Below, in pieces: positions 24,461 through 32,507 of a stretch of 54,258 nucleotides of DNA; the stretch's first letter is position 1; the number at the start of each line of letters is the position of its first letter. A program made the position numbers and the translations under genes. The stretch is from assembly GCA_946404495.1 (NCBI GenBank), contig CAMJDT010000008.1, positions 1-54,258 on the forward strand. The letters run 5' to 3'. The stretch is from an uncultured Bacteroidales bacterium. Lineage in GTDB: Bacteria; Bacteroidota; Bacteroidia; Bacteroidales; Paludibacteraceae. A model generated the notes under the pieces. The model made no database searches. It had not been told where the DNA came from and saw nothing but the letters and a program-made list of their open reading frames with translations.

Positions 24461-25860
24461 TTCCAGAGCATATCGCCGGCCTCCGCCGCGCCTTTAGGGG
24501 TGAAATGAATGCCGTCTTCGCAGGCCTTACCTTGTTGCATCCAGCTCTCCATCGCGCCGGCACCTCCCATGCTTTCGAAGAGGCTCCAGTAGAGTATATC
24601 CTCCTTCTCGCAGGCGCGCCTGAGGGCTGCATCCAAATTGGGCAACATCTCGTAGCTCGTCCATACGCCCTCTTTGAGCCGGCACATGTCGCTGGGACCG
24701 ATAAAGAGCAATGCCGCCTGGGGTGCCAGTTGCTTGAGATACCGGATATGCCGGCGCATCTCTGCGACGTAGGCGTTGACGTTTTTCTCCGTGGTCATAT
24801 GCGGTATCATGTTTCCGCCGAACTGCAGGATGATAAGCCGCGTGTTGGTCTCGGCGTAGTATCGGGCGAGTTGGGCGCTGTCGATCTGGCAGAAGATATA
24901 GCCGGAGCAGCCTCGCATCGGGATATTATCCAACTGCACGCCGGTCGGGGTCTCGAGTGAGATACCGTATACCTCCTGTTTGCCTTGGAGCGTAATAGTA
25001 ACGGAGGAGGAACTGTCCGGGAGCAGGATGAGACTATCCTTTGTACCCCAGATATGTGCCTGCGAGAAATAACTCTCGCTCTTTTTCTTCTGTTTCATCT
25101 CGGCGTGGAAGACGATGTCTTCGCTACCGGCCACGAGCGAGTCATCCATCACGGCGACTTGGCCCATTGGTCCGTAGAGGCTGTTGTCGCGGCGCATTTT
25201 CTTGGGTCCGTAGACGAGGTAGCGTTTGGGTCCGCCTTTGGCGGCTTGCATCTCGCCGTTCATGGTGAGAGTCTGACGAACGGTGCGGGAGGGTACGGTC
25301 TGAAACAGCGGCAGCAGTCCTACGCCTCCGCCGCCGTAGCGGGCCTGGAGGTTCCGTCTCAGGCTCATCGACATGCGATCCTCCTCGATCTGTGAGTCTC
25401 CGTAGTGCACCACGCGCAGCGAGCAGGTGTCGGAGCCCTGAAAGAGGCTGTCGAGCAGCAGTTTGCCGTTATTAGTTATCGAACGCCCAACGACCAACGA
25501 CGAACGACTTTTTTCCTCGCTTATCGTGTCCGAGTTCTCGGTACTCGGTACCCGTTTTTCGCTTATCGTGTCCGAATTCTCGGTACTCGGTACCCGTTTT
25601 TCGCTTATCGTGTCCGGTGTCTCGGTGAGTGAGCTGTCGAGGGCTGCGCTGTCGTGTTTGGCAACGGCTTCGTCCAGGTCGGAGTAGTCCACCCATAGAC
25701 TGTCGGTCAAGAACAGATGCTCCTCGTCGTTATCCGCCGGAGCGTTCACCTCCGTCGGATGATCCGCGCGCCACGTATCCCAGTACTCTTTGCCGACGGC
25801 AATCAATCCGACCAGTACGAGCATGATAACACCTATTTGCCAGGGTTTTATTTTTTCCAT
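24448..25860 (-). CDS. SGNH/GDSL hydrolase, probable O-acetyltransferase partner, with tandem repeat linker
   Basis: This 470-residue protein is anchored by one N-terminal membrane helix (about 8-24). A low-complexity linker (about 30-130) leads to an SGNH domain with VHYGDSQIEEDRM (nucleophile S156), LQFGGN, FIGPSDM and DGIHFTPKG (D449, H452). It would act in the periplasm with the overlapping MBOAT protein to add or remove acetyl groups. The linker contains DTISEKRVPSTENS twice plus a third partial copy, encoded by a 42-base tandem repeat, next to codons built from ACGACCA words (RSSLVVGRSITN). Both overlaps (13 bases to MBOAT, 13 bases to trkH) suggest a single transcript. Confidence 0.85.
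   Translation of the reverse strand: MEKIKPWQIGVIMLVLVGLIAVGKEYWDTWRADHPTEVNAPADNDEEHLFLTDSLWVDYSDLDEAVAKHDSAALDSSLTETPDTISEKRVPSTENSDTISEKRVPSTENSDTISEEKSRSSLVVGRSITNNGKLLLDSLFQGSDTCSLRVVHYGDSQIEEDRMSMSLRRNLQARYGGGGVGLLPLFQTVPSRTVRQTLTMNGEMQAAKGGPKRYLVYGPKKMRRDNSLYGPMGQVAVMDDSLVAGSEDIVFHAEMKQKKKSESYFSQAHIWGTKDSLILLPDSSSSVTITLQGKQEVYGISLETPTGVQLDNIPMRGCSGYIFCQIDSAQLARYYAETNTRLIILQFGGNMIPHMTTEKNVNAYVAEMRRHIRYLKQLAPQAALLFIGPSDMCRLKEGVWTSYEMLPNLDAALRRACEKEDILYWSLFESMGGAGAMESWMQQGKACEDGIHFTPKGAAEAGDMLWNWMR
25474..25512. repeat. AACGACCAACGACGAACGAC words inside the SGNH gene
   Basis: Tandem variants of AACGACC occur in the linker-coding region. The same word type closes the AI-2E gene at 48104-48136. 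Confidence 0.65.
25519..25618. repeat. 42-base in-frame tandem repeat
   Basis: Two units of 42 bases (25519-25560 and 25561-25602) differ at one base, and a third partial unit follows. Each encodes 14 residues. The unit contains the near-palindrome CGGTACTCGGTACCCG. Confidence 0.88.
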
Positions 25861-27341
25861 AGAGCTTTCGTAAACAACAGTAATATCGTGAATATCTCAA
25901 GACGTCCGATGAGCATAACGATCGTCATCACCCATTTACCGGCTAAGGGGAACGCGGCAAAGGTGCCGGCAGGACCGTACTGCCCGAGGGCAGGGCCGAT
26001 ATTACCCATACAACTGACAGCCACGCCTATACTCTCCATGAAATCCACGCCCAAGGCACTGAATACCAGCGTGCTGGCTACGAGTATCATGACGTAGAAG
26101 AGCATGAAGGCCATCACGTTGTTGGTGGTCTGCTGGGTGATAGGCTGATGGTTGATTTTGACGGGAACGATCGCGTTGGGGTGGATGCGTCGTTGGAACT
26201 CGGCCAGTCCGCTCTTGGCGAAGATGGCGATTCTGATCCACTTCACACCACCGGCCGTACTGCCGCTGCTACCGCCGGTAAACATCAGGAAGAAGACTAC
26301 CGTCCATAGGAAGGGTGCCCACTTCATGTAATCGGCCAGTCCGAAGCCCGTGGAGGTCATCGTGGCAACCGTCGTGAAGAGTCCTTCCCTCAGGCTTGGT
26401 TCCACGCACTTCATGACAGCGATCGTATTGATATCAGGCAGTGCGAGCACGCGTTGCACGGTCAGACCAATCGTCAGCACGATCGTTACGAGTGCCGCTG
26501 CGCCCAGGAACCAGTGCGTCTCCTCGTCGTGCAGGAGTCGCTGCGGACGTCCGCGGAAGAAGAGAATGAGCAGTCCGAAGTTAATCGACGAGAGGATGAT
26601 AAACAGCGCAACGGTATAATGAATCGCCGGGTTGGTGTAGTAGGCGATCGAGAGGTTCTTGGTGGAGAATCCGCCGGTGGCGACGGTCGTGAAGGCGTGA
26701 TTGACGGCATCAAAGAGCGTCATGCCTTCCATATAGAGCAGTCCCGTCTCCGCAAGGGTGAGGATGATATAGGTGATCCATAGGTGTTTGGCCGTATCGG
26801 CGATGCGCGGACTGAGTTTCTCGTACTGCAGACCGGTCACTTCGGCAGCATAGAGCTGCATACCGCCCAGACCGAACATAGGCAATATGGCAATCGACAA
26901 CACGATGATACCGAGTCCGCCCAGCCATTGTGTCAGGCTGCGCCAGAACAGCGCTCCGTGCGTCAGACGCTCGATGTCGGTCAGGATCGTCGCACCCGTC
27001 GTCGTGAAACCCGACATGGTCTCAAACCAGGCGTCTGTTATCGTCGGTATCTGACCGCTCAGGTAGTAGGGGAGCATTCCGAAGACGGAGAAGATGACCC
27101 ATACCAGCGCCACGATGACGTATCCTTCCCGTTCGCCTACCTGTCGGGGGGCATCGTGACCGATACCGAGACCGATGAGTCCGGCGATCAGGGTCAGCAC
27201 CGAGCTGACAAGGAAGGTGCCGTCGTCGTAGTCGTTGTTGAGCCAGCTGACCAGGGTCGCCAAGCCCATAAACACGGCTTCGATGAGCAGCAGCGCTCCC
27301 ATCGTGCGGAAGACTATACGTGTGTTAAACGCCCGTGTCAT
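25848..27341 (-). CDS. trkH: Potassium uptake membrane subunit TrkH
   Basis: This 497-residue polytopic protein has the four-fold pore-loop architecture of TrkH/KtrB. Filter-like segments such as TMSGFTTTGATIL, TTVATGGFST, TMTSTGFGLAD and VSCMGNIGPALG are seen in order. It would import potassium through the inner membrane under control of TrkA, whose gene overlaps its start by four bases. The length is normal for the family. Confidence 0.95.
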   Translation of the reverse strand: MTRAFNTRIVFRTMGALLLIEAVFMGLATLVSWLNNDYDDGTFLVSSVLTLIAGLIGLGIGHDAPRQVGEREGYVIVALVWVIFSVFGMLPYYLSGQIPTITDAWFETMSGFTTTGATILTDIERLTHGALFWRSLTQWLGGLGIIVLSIAILPMFGLGGMQLYAAEVTGLQYEKLSPRIADTAKHLWITYIILTLAETGLLYMEGMTLFDAVNHAFTTVATGGFSTKNLSIAYYTNPAIHYTVALFIILSSINFGLLILFFRGRPQRLLHDEETHWFLGAAALVTIVLTIGLTVQRVLALPDINTIAVMKCVEPSLREGLFTTVATMTSTGFGLADYMKWAPFLWTVVFFLMFTGGSSGSTAGGVKWIRIAIFAKSGLAEFQRRIHPNAIVPVKINHQPITQQTTNNVMAFMLFYVMILVASTLVFSALGVDFMESIGVAVSCMGNIGPALGQYGPAGTFAAFPLAGKWVMTIVMLIGRLEIFTILLLFTKALWKK

Positions 27342-28678
27342 TGAAAGAACCGTTCCAGTTTTTTGATGATATGACTCTTACACAGCACCACGACCTGATC
27401 GCCCGGCAGCACTTTCGTATCACCGTTGACCAGCAGTCCTTCGCCGGCGCGTACGATACCGCCTATCGTGCTCTCATCGGGCAGGCCGATGTCGCGTATC
27501 GCGTTGCGGGTGATGCGGCTGCCTTCTTCGGCCATAAACTCCACGATCTCTGCATCGGCGGAGGTCAAGTTATGCACATTGAGCACGCTGGCGTTGAGCA
27601 GCATCTGGTAGATATAGCTGGCGGTCATGGTCTTCTTGTTGAGCACCGACCCGATATCCAGACCTTCCGCCATCGGCATGTAATCGATATTCTCCACATC
27701 GGCGATTGTCTTGCGCACACCGAAGCGTTTGGCGGCGAGGCAGGCGAAGATATTGGCTTCGCTGGAGTCGGTGACGGCCACAAAGGCGTCTGCGTCCTGT
27801 ATGCCTTCCTCCTTGAGTGCCTCCATGTCGCTGCCGTCCGCATTGATGATGAGTGCGTTGCTCACTTTCTCGCTCAGGTGGTAGCACAGGTCGCGATCCT
27901 TCTCCAGTATCTTGATGTTATAGCCTTCTCCCGAGGGCAGCGACTGCACGGCTTTCTGCGCGATACGGGTGCCGCCGAAGAAGATGATGTTCTTGATCTC
28001 GCGTTTCGACTTGCCGAGTTCCTCGCGCATGTACTCGATATCTTCCTCCAGGCACATCACATAGACCATATCGCCTACCATCACTTCGTCATCGCCCTTG
28101 GGGATGATCGTCTCGTTCTCGCGCTTGATGGCGACGATGCGGTATTTGCCGTGGTCAAAGAAACCGGAGAGGAATTTTTTGCCGATGACAGGTGCATCGG
28201 GGCGTATCTTGACTACGCACAGCTCGAGGGCACCGTCGCAGAGGGTGAGGTGATAGCGCATCCAGTTGGTCTTGAGGGCTTCTACGATCTCATGGGCCGC
28301 CAGCACCTCGGGGTAGATGAGGTGATTCAAACCCATTTCCTCAAAGAACTTGCGGTTCTCGGGTAACAGATACTCATAGTTATCGATACGCGCCAGCGTC
28401 TTCTTGGCGCCGAGTTGGTTGGCAATCAGACAGGCGGTCATATTTTCCGTCTCGTGCGGTGTGACGGAGATAAACAGGTCGCAGTCCTTCACGCCCAGGT
28501 CTTTCAGATCGTGTATAGAGGTGGGGTTGCCCCGTTTGGTAATGAGGTCGTAGTTGGCATCCAGGACTCCCAGGCGAACGGGGTCCTCGTCCATCAGACT
28601 AATCTCCATATTTTCGCGGGAGAGCAGTTTGGCCAGGTGTGTGCCTACTTCTCCAGCTCCTGCAATAAGAATTCGCAT
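27338..28678 (-). CDS. trkA: Trk potassium transporter regulatory subunit TrkA
   Basis: This 446-residue cytoplasmic NAD(H)-binding protein gates TrkH. It has two RCK repeats. The first begins MRILIAGAGEVGTHLAK with a GxGxxG nucleotide loop and the second begins IIFFGGTRIAQKAV; each is followed by a C-terminal ligand-sensing domain. Its start lies 34 bases inside the end of dxs, an unusually long overlap for unrelated functions. Confidence 0.95.
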   Translation of the reverse strand: MRILIAGAGEVGTHLAKLLSRENMEISLMDEDPVRLGVLDANYDLITKRGNPTSIHDLKDLGVKDCDLFISVTPHETENMTACLIANQLGAKKTLARIDNYEYLLPENRKFFEEMGLNHLIYPEVLAAHEIVEALKTNWMRYHLTLCDGALELCVVKIRPDAPVIGKKFLSGFFDHGKYRIVAIKRENETIIPKGDDEVMVGDMVYVMCLEEDIEYMREELGKSKREIKNIIFFGGTRIAQKAVQSLPSGEGYNIKILEKDRDLCYHLSEKVSNALIINADGSDMEALKEEGIQDADAFVAVTDSSEANIFACLAAKRFGVRKTIADVENIDYMPMAEGLDIGSVLNKKTMTASYIYQMLLNASVLNVHNLTSADAEIVEFMAEEGSRITRNAIRDIGLPDESTIGGIVRAGEGLLVNGDTKVLPGDQVVVLCKSHIIKKLERFFQ

Positions 28679-30543
28679 ATGCCTTCTTTATCTAAATGCA
28701 GCATGTGGAATAGCTCCTTCGTGCTGCCGTGTTCTACAAACTGATCGCGTACTCCGAGCCGAACGAGCTTGGCGGTCGAGTCGGTCTGCGACAGGTACTC
28801 CGCCACGGCGCTGCCCAGGCCGCCTTCCGTGACGCCGTCTTCGATGGTGATGATCGTATCTGCCTTTGCTGCGCGGTCCAGTACCTCCTCGTCGATGGGT
28901 TTGAGCCACCGCATGTTCCAGTGCGCGATTTTATTTTCGATTCGACGTATCTTGAGTTCCTCTTTTCTGGATATGAGTTCCTCGATGGCCTCCTCTACGG
29001 TGTTGCCGATGGCGCCGAGGCTGAGAATGGCGATGTCGCGTCCTTCTCTTAGTTGTACGGCCTTGCCGAACTGCACCGGCGGCAGTTTCTTCTCCACGCT
29101 GCGGCCGCGGGGATAACGTATCGCGATCGGGCCGCGCATGTCTTTGGCTAGTAGCATCATCTGCCTCAGATCGTCCGCCACCATCGGAGCGGCGATCTTC
29201 ATATTGGGCACGGGACGCAGGTAGGCGAGGTCCAACAGCCCGTGGTGGGTAGCCCCGTCGTTGCCGACGATGCCGGCGCGGTCGATACAGAGCACCACGT
29301 GTACGTTCTGCAGCGCTACGTCGTGGATGATATTATCGTAGGCACGCTGCAGGAAGGAGGAATAGATATTGCAATAGGGTACAATGCCCTCTTTGGCCAA
29401 TCCGGCGGAGAAGGTCACGGCATGACCCTCCGCGATGCCTACGTCGAAGACGCGGTCGGGCAACTCGCGCTGCATGATATTCATCGAGCATCCCGAGGGC
29501 ATCGCTGGGGTGATACCCACGATACGCGAATCTTCTTTGGCCATCTTCAGCAGCGTTTGTCCAAACACCTCTTGCCAAAGCGGGGTTGTCTCGCCATTTG
29601 CCGTTCGCCTCTCGCCGTTATCGGGGTTAAACTCTCCGGGCGCATGCCAGGTGGTCTGGTCCTGTTCGGCGGGTTCGTAGCCCTTGCCTTTCTTGGTGAT
29701 GATATGCAGCACCTTGGGGCCTTGGTGGTTTTTGATCTCCTCCAAGATTCGTACGAGTTCCAGCACGTTATGACCGTTGGCAGGACCGAAGTAACGCAGA
29801 TCCAGACCCTGGAACAGGTTGGTTTCCTGCTTGGTGAGATAGGTCTTGATGGAGTTAAAGAGGCGTCTGAGTCGTCCCGTATGCTGTTCCTCGATCCAGT
29901 GATGGCGCAGCATCCATTGGTACAGCTTCCAGCGCCGGCGGTTGTATTTGGCGCTCGTGGTGATATCCACCAGGTACTGCGTGAATCCGCCTTTGATGGG
30001 ATCGATGGCGATGTTATTGTCGTTGAGGATAATGAGCAGGTTGTTCTTGTCCATCGAGGCGTTGTTGAGTCCCTCGAATGCCAATCCGCCCGTCATGGCG
30101 CCGTCGCCGATGATGGCTACCACGTGTCGCCGGTCGCCCTGCAGCTCGTGCGCGATCTCGATGCCGAGTGCCGCAGAGATACTGTTGGAGGCATGACCCG
30201 CGATGAAGGCGTCGTACTCGCTCTCCGCCGGAGTGGGGAAGGGCGCGAGGCCTTTGAACTGACGATTGGTGCTGAAGCGTTCACGCCGGCCGGTCAGTAT
30301 CTTATGGGCGTAGGCCTGGTGCCCCACGTCCCATACGAGTTTGTCGCTCGGTGTATCAAAGACATAGTGCAAGGCCACGGTCAGTTCGATCGTACCCAAC
30401 GAGGACGCCAGGTGTCCGGGGTTTCGGCTGAGTTCGCGGATAATGAAGTCGCGCAGTTCGTGGCACAACGCCGGCAACTCTTCCTTCTTCAGTTTCTTGA
30501 CATCCGCCGGCGAATCTATATGCTGCAAATATTGATAGGTCAT
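28645..30543 (-). CDS. dxs: 1-deoxy-D-xylulose-5-phosphate synthase with repeat-encoded insertion
   Basis: This thiamine-dependent enzyme joins pyruvate and glyceraldehyde-3-phosphate at the entry to the MEP isoprenoid pathway. WDVGHQAYAHK, GDGAMTGGLAFEGLNNA (diphosphate-binding), GIAEGHAVTFSAGLA and DRAGIVGNDGATHHG are conserved. I place the start at the ATG 30541-30543, giving 632 residues. An in-frame upstream start would add a lysine-rich stretch encoded only by word repeats. Residues about 308-319 (NGERRTANGET) lie between GEFNPD and PLWQEVFGQTL and are encoded by words of the GGCGAACGGCAAAT type, apparently an in-frame insertion. Its 3' end overlaps trkA. Confidence 0.93.
   Translation of the reverse strand: MTYQYLQHIDSPADVKKLKKEELPALCHELRDFIIRELSRNPGHLASSLGTIELTVALHYVFDTPSDKLVWDVGHQAYAHKILTGRRERFSTNRQFKGLAPFPTPAESEYDAFIAGHASNSISAALGIEIAHELQGDRRHVVAIIGDGAMTGGLAFEGLNNASMDKNNLLIILNDNNIAIDPIKGGFTQYLVDITTSAKYNRRRWKLYQWMLRHHWIEEQHTGRLRRLFNSIKTYLTKQETNLFQGLDLRYFGPANGHNVLELVRILEEIKNHQGPKVLHIITKKGKGYEPAEQDQTTWHAPGEFNPDNGERRTANGETTPLWQEVFGQTLLKMAKEDSRIVGITPAMPSGCSMNIMQRELPDRVFDVGIAEGHAVTFSAGLAKEGIVPYCNIYSSFLQRAYDNIIHDVALQNVHVVLCIDRAGIVGNDGATHHGLLDLAYLRPVPNMKIAAPMVADDLRQMMLLAKDMRGPIAIRYPRGRSVEKKLPPVQFGKAVQLREGRDIAILSLGAIGNTVEEAIEELISRKEELKIRRIENKIAHWNMRWLKPIDEEVLDRAAKADTIITIEDGVTEGGLGSAVAEYLSQTDSTAKLVRLGVRDQFVEHGSTKELFHMLHLDKEGICEFLLQELEK
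29588..29622. repeat. AACGGCGAACGGCAAATGGCGA words inside dxs
   Basis: On the minus strand the segment reads as variants of AACGGCGA in tandem, in frame, at a loop where most family members are shorter. Confidence 0.55.
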
Positions 30544-30592
30544 TTCACCTTTCTGCTTTCGACTTTCTACTTTAGACTTTCGACTCTTCTTT
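30544..30592. repeat. GAAAGTCGAAAGCAGAAAGG words between the kinase gene and dxs
   Basis: On the minus strand GTCGAAAGTCTAAAGTAGAAAGTCGAAAGCAGAAAGG is a run of GAAAGTC variants. It encodes the last residues and TAG stop of the kinase-like gene and leads directly into the dxs ATG. Confidence 0.75.
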
Positions 30593-31142
30593 TGACGCAT
30601 TCGGCGATGAAGCGTGCGATCTCGGTCGATTCCAGCCCCGTGACATTGAGCACGAGGTCGTAGTTGCGCGCATCGTAGCGGGTCTTGCCGCTGAAGGTCT
30701 TGGTGAAGTTCTCGCGGGCTTCGTCCACCTTGTCGATGAGAGCATCGGCGCTGCCTTCGTTGATATTGAGACGGCGGGCCACTTTCCGACGGCGGTATTC
30801 TTTGTCGGCGATCAGAAAGACCTTAAAGGCGTATTTCTCGTCGCGGAAGATATGGAAACCCGTGCGACCCAGTATGACGCACGATTCCTCATGCGCCAGG
30901 CTGCGTACGAGGAACTCCTCGTCTTTGTACATATCTTCCGATACGTTGTCGTAGAACCAACTCGGTTTGAGTGACTTGACCTTGTCGACTTCTTCCTGCG
31001 TCATGTTGTACCGCTCTTTGATCGGATCCAGCAGTTTGCGGTCGTACAGTTTCACGCCTAACATCTCTGCCAACTCGGTAGCAATCTGTCGTCCGCCGGT
31101 ACCGAATTCCCGTCCGATAGTGACTATAAATCTCTGTTCCAT
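30567..31142 (-). CDS. Cytidylate-kinase-like protein
   Basis: This 191-residue protein resembles the cytidylate-kinase-like family of AAA-type nucleoside kinases. The P-loop region is VTIGREFGTGGRQIATELA at about residues 6-24, followed by KLYDRKLLDPI and a LID-like region YRRRKVARRLNINEGSADALIDKVDEAR. The family is widespread in gut Bacteroidota and its substrate is generally not established. The ATG at 31140-31142 lies below the promoter at 31179-31210. Its C-terminal RVESLK and stop are encoded by GAAAGTC words. Confidence 0.82.
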   Translation of the reverse strand: MEQRFIVTIGREFGTGGRQIATELAEMLGVKLYDRKLLDPIKERYNMTQEEVDKVKSLKPSWFYDNVSEDMYKDEEFLVRSLAHEESCVILGRTGFHIFRDEKYAFKVFLIADKEYRRRKVARRLNINEGSADALIDKVDEARENFTKTFSGKTRYDARNYDLVLNVTGLESTEIARFIAECVKRRVESLK

Positions 31143-31178
31143 CTTGTCGTTTTTTCTTAATTCGCACAAATTAGCGCG

Positions 31179-31210
31179 CAAAATTACAAATAATTTTGTA
31201 CATATGCAAA
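31179..31210 (-). promoter_or_regulatory. Bacteroidota promoter of the kinase-dxs-trk run
   Basis: On the minus strand TTTG (31207-31210), 20 bases, TAATTTTG (31179-31186). It is the only such promoter seen upstream of the long overlapping run that reaches to 20938. Confidence 0.82.
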
Positions 31211-31226
31211 TTTTTTTGCCAAAAAG

Positions 31227-31319
31227 TGTGAAATGCAAGCCCAATGTGCTATCTTTGTCTCAAATCAGCATTTCGTCATGACGTAGTAACGTTGTGACGT
31301 CATAACGCATAAAAATGCT
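31227..31319 (+). other. Promoter-like site followed by a long hairpin; possible small RNA
   Basis: A weak promoter-like pair (TGTG at 31227-31230, 19 bases, TATCTTTG at 31250-31257) precedes a strong inverted repeat. AGCATTT (31267-31273) pairs with AAATGCT (31313-31319) and CGTCATGACGT (31274-31284) pairs with ACGTCATAACG (31297-31307) with one mismatch. No reading frame is apparent. It may be a small RNA, part of a long leader, or another word-type inverted repeat. The rest of 31320-31398 shows nothing recognisable. Confidence 0.4.
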
Positions 31320-31398
31320 CCGCGCGGGTGCGAAGAGTGAATAGGAATTGAAAAAGTGTAGGGATTCGAAGGTAAAATGCAAAAAAATGTTCATAAAA

Positions 31399-31430
31399 TT
31401 TGGTCAAATCAGAAAAAAGTTGTAATTTTG
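31399..31430 (+). promoter_or_regulatory. Bacteroidota promoter of the outer-membrane protein and giant gene
   Basis: TTTG (31399-31402), 20 bases, TAATTTTG (31423-31430). It leaves a leader of about 110 bases with GTGTG words and an ATTGAAAC repeat before the ATG at 31543. It probably also serves the giant gene, since no promoter is seen between the two. Confidence 0.8.
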
Positions 31431-31542
31431 CGGGCTTTTTATAGCATATAGGCGCGCGAGTGTGTAGCGTGTGCATGTGTAAAGTTAATAAGCATATTTA
31501 GGAATACTAATATTGAAACAATTGAAACATTAGAAACACTAT

Positions 31543-32460
31543 ATGAAGAATTTGGTAGTAAAGAGAGTGTTGACAGTCGTGGTCTTGGCCGCCTTGTCGC
31601 TGAGCGTAAGTGCGCAGCGCAGAGGTGACGACAACTATCACTTCGGTTATATCTCAGTCGGCGCCGGATACAGTGCGTTGAGTTCGAATATCAAGGATGT
31701 GAGCAACTTCGGCAGTTGGGGTGCCTTGGGCGGAGTAGGATACGAGTTCCGCAGGGCGAAGTTCTGGATGAGCGTCGGAGCACAGATGATGATATTGAAT
31801 TCGAGTTGCGACATTGCGGAGTATACCTATACCCAGATCGGTAAGGACGACCAGGGTAGGGACGTGGACTTCCACTATGTGGTCAACGAGAAAGATAAGC
31901 AGCAATGGACGTCGGTCGACGTGCCCTTGATGCTGGGGTATTACTATCAGGGCTTCTATATCGGCGCCGGAGCCAAGGTCGGTTTCTCCTATATGTCCTC
32001 GGTGACGGCTTCGGGAACCTACGACTTAAAGGGCGATTACCACCGCTATGCCGGTGAGGATTTCCAGAATATGCCGGACCACCGTTACGGTACCTATGAC
32101 TTCTCCGGCAAGCAGAAAATCAACCTCCTGCCCCGCGGTGCCGTCCTGGCCGAGATCGGCTATGACGTGCTGGCTACGCGTAGGACCAACAGTCTGACCT
32201 GTACGATCCTCAAGGTAGGTATGTTCTTCGAGTACGGACTCAATAGCGTCGTGGCGGTGCCCGACGAGAGCAAACCGCGCATCCAGGTCAGTGAGAACGA
32301 CCCTACCAGCGCGACCGTCTATCCTTACTACCTCACGGCCATTAAGAAGAGCGACCGTGTCGTGCCCTATTTCGTAGGACTCAAGTTGACGTTCATGGTC
32401 GGCGGCAGCCGCACCGGCGGCAGCGGAACATGGCACCGTGGATGCCAATGCTATGACTAA
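31543..32460 (+). CDS. Outer-membrane beta-barrel protein
   Basis: This 305-residue protein has a signal peptide ending at SVSAQ (about residue 24). The mature protein is made of alternating strands with many glycine and aromatic residues (FGYISVGAGYSAL, LGGVGYEFRRAKFWMSVGAQ, VPLMLGYYYQGFYIGAGAKVGFSYM, YFVGLKLTFMVGG), as in small Bacteroidota beta-barrels of the PorT/OmpA-barrel type. No periplasmic peptidoglycan-binding domain is present. It lies 47 bases upstream of the giant repeat protein with no promoter between them, so it may help export or anchor that protein. That link is inference. Confidence 0.75.
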   Translation: MKNLVVKRVLTVVVLAALSLSVSAQRRGDDNYHFGYISVGAGYSALSSNIKDVSNFGSWGALGGVGYEFRRAKFWMSVGAQMMILNSSCDIAEYTYTQIGKDDQGRDVDFHYVVNEKDKQQWTSVDVPLMLGYYYQGFYIGAGAKVGFSYMSSVTASGTYDLKGDYHRYAGEDFQNMPDHRYGTYDFSGKQKINLLPRGAVLAEIGYDVLATRRTNSLTCTILKVGMFFEYGLNSVVAVPDESKPRIQVSENDPTSATVYPYYLTAIKKSDRVVPYFVGLKLTFMVGGSRTGGSGTWHRGCQCYD

Positions 32461-32507
32461 TGGACTATTCACTATTGATAATTCACAATTGATATTAGGT
32501 TTTGAAT

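Noticed and set aside
25519..25618. Possible CRISPR-like repeats
   Set aside because: The 42-base units are directly adjacent without spacers and lie in frame in a coding linker.
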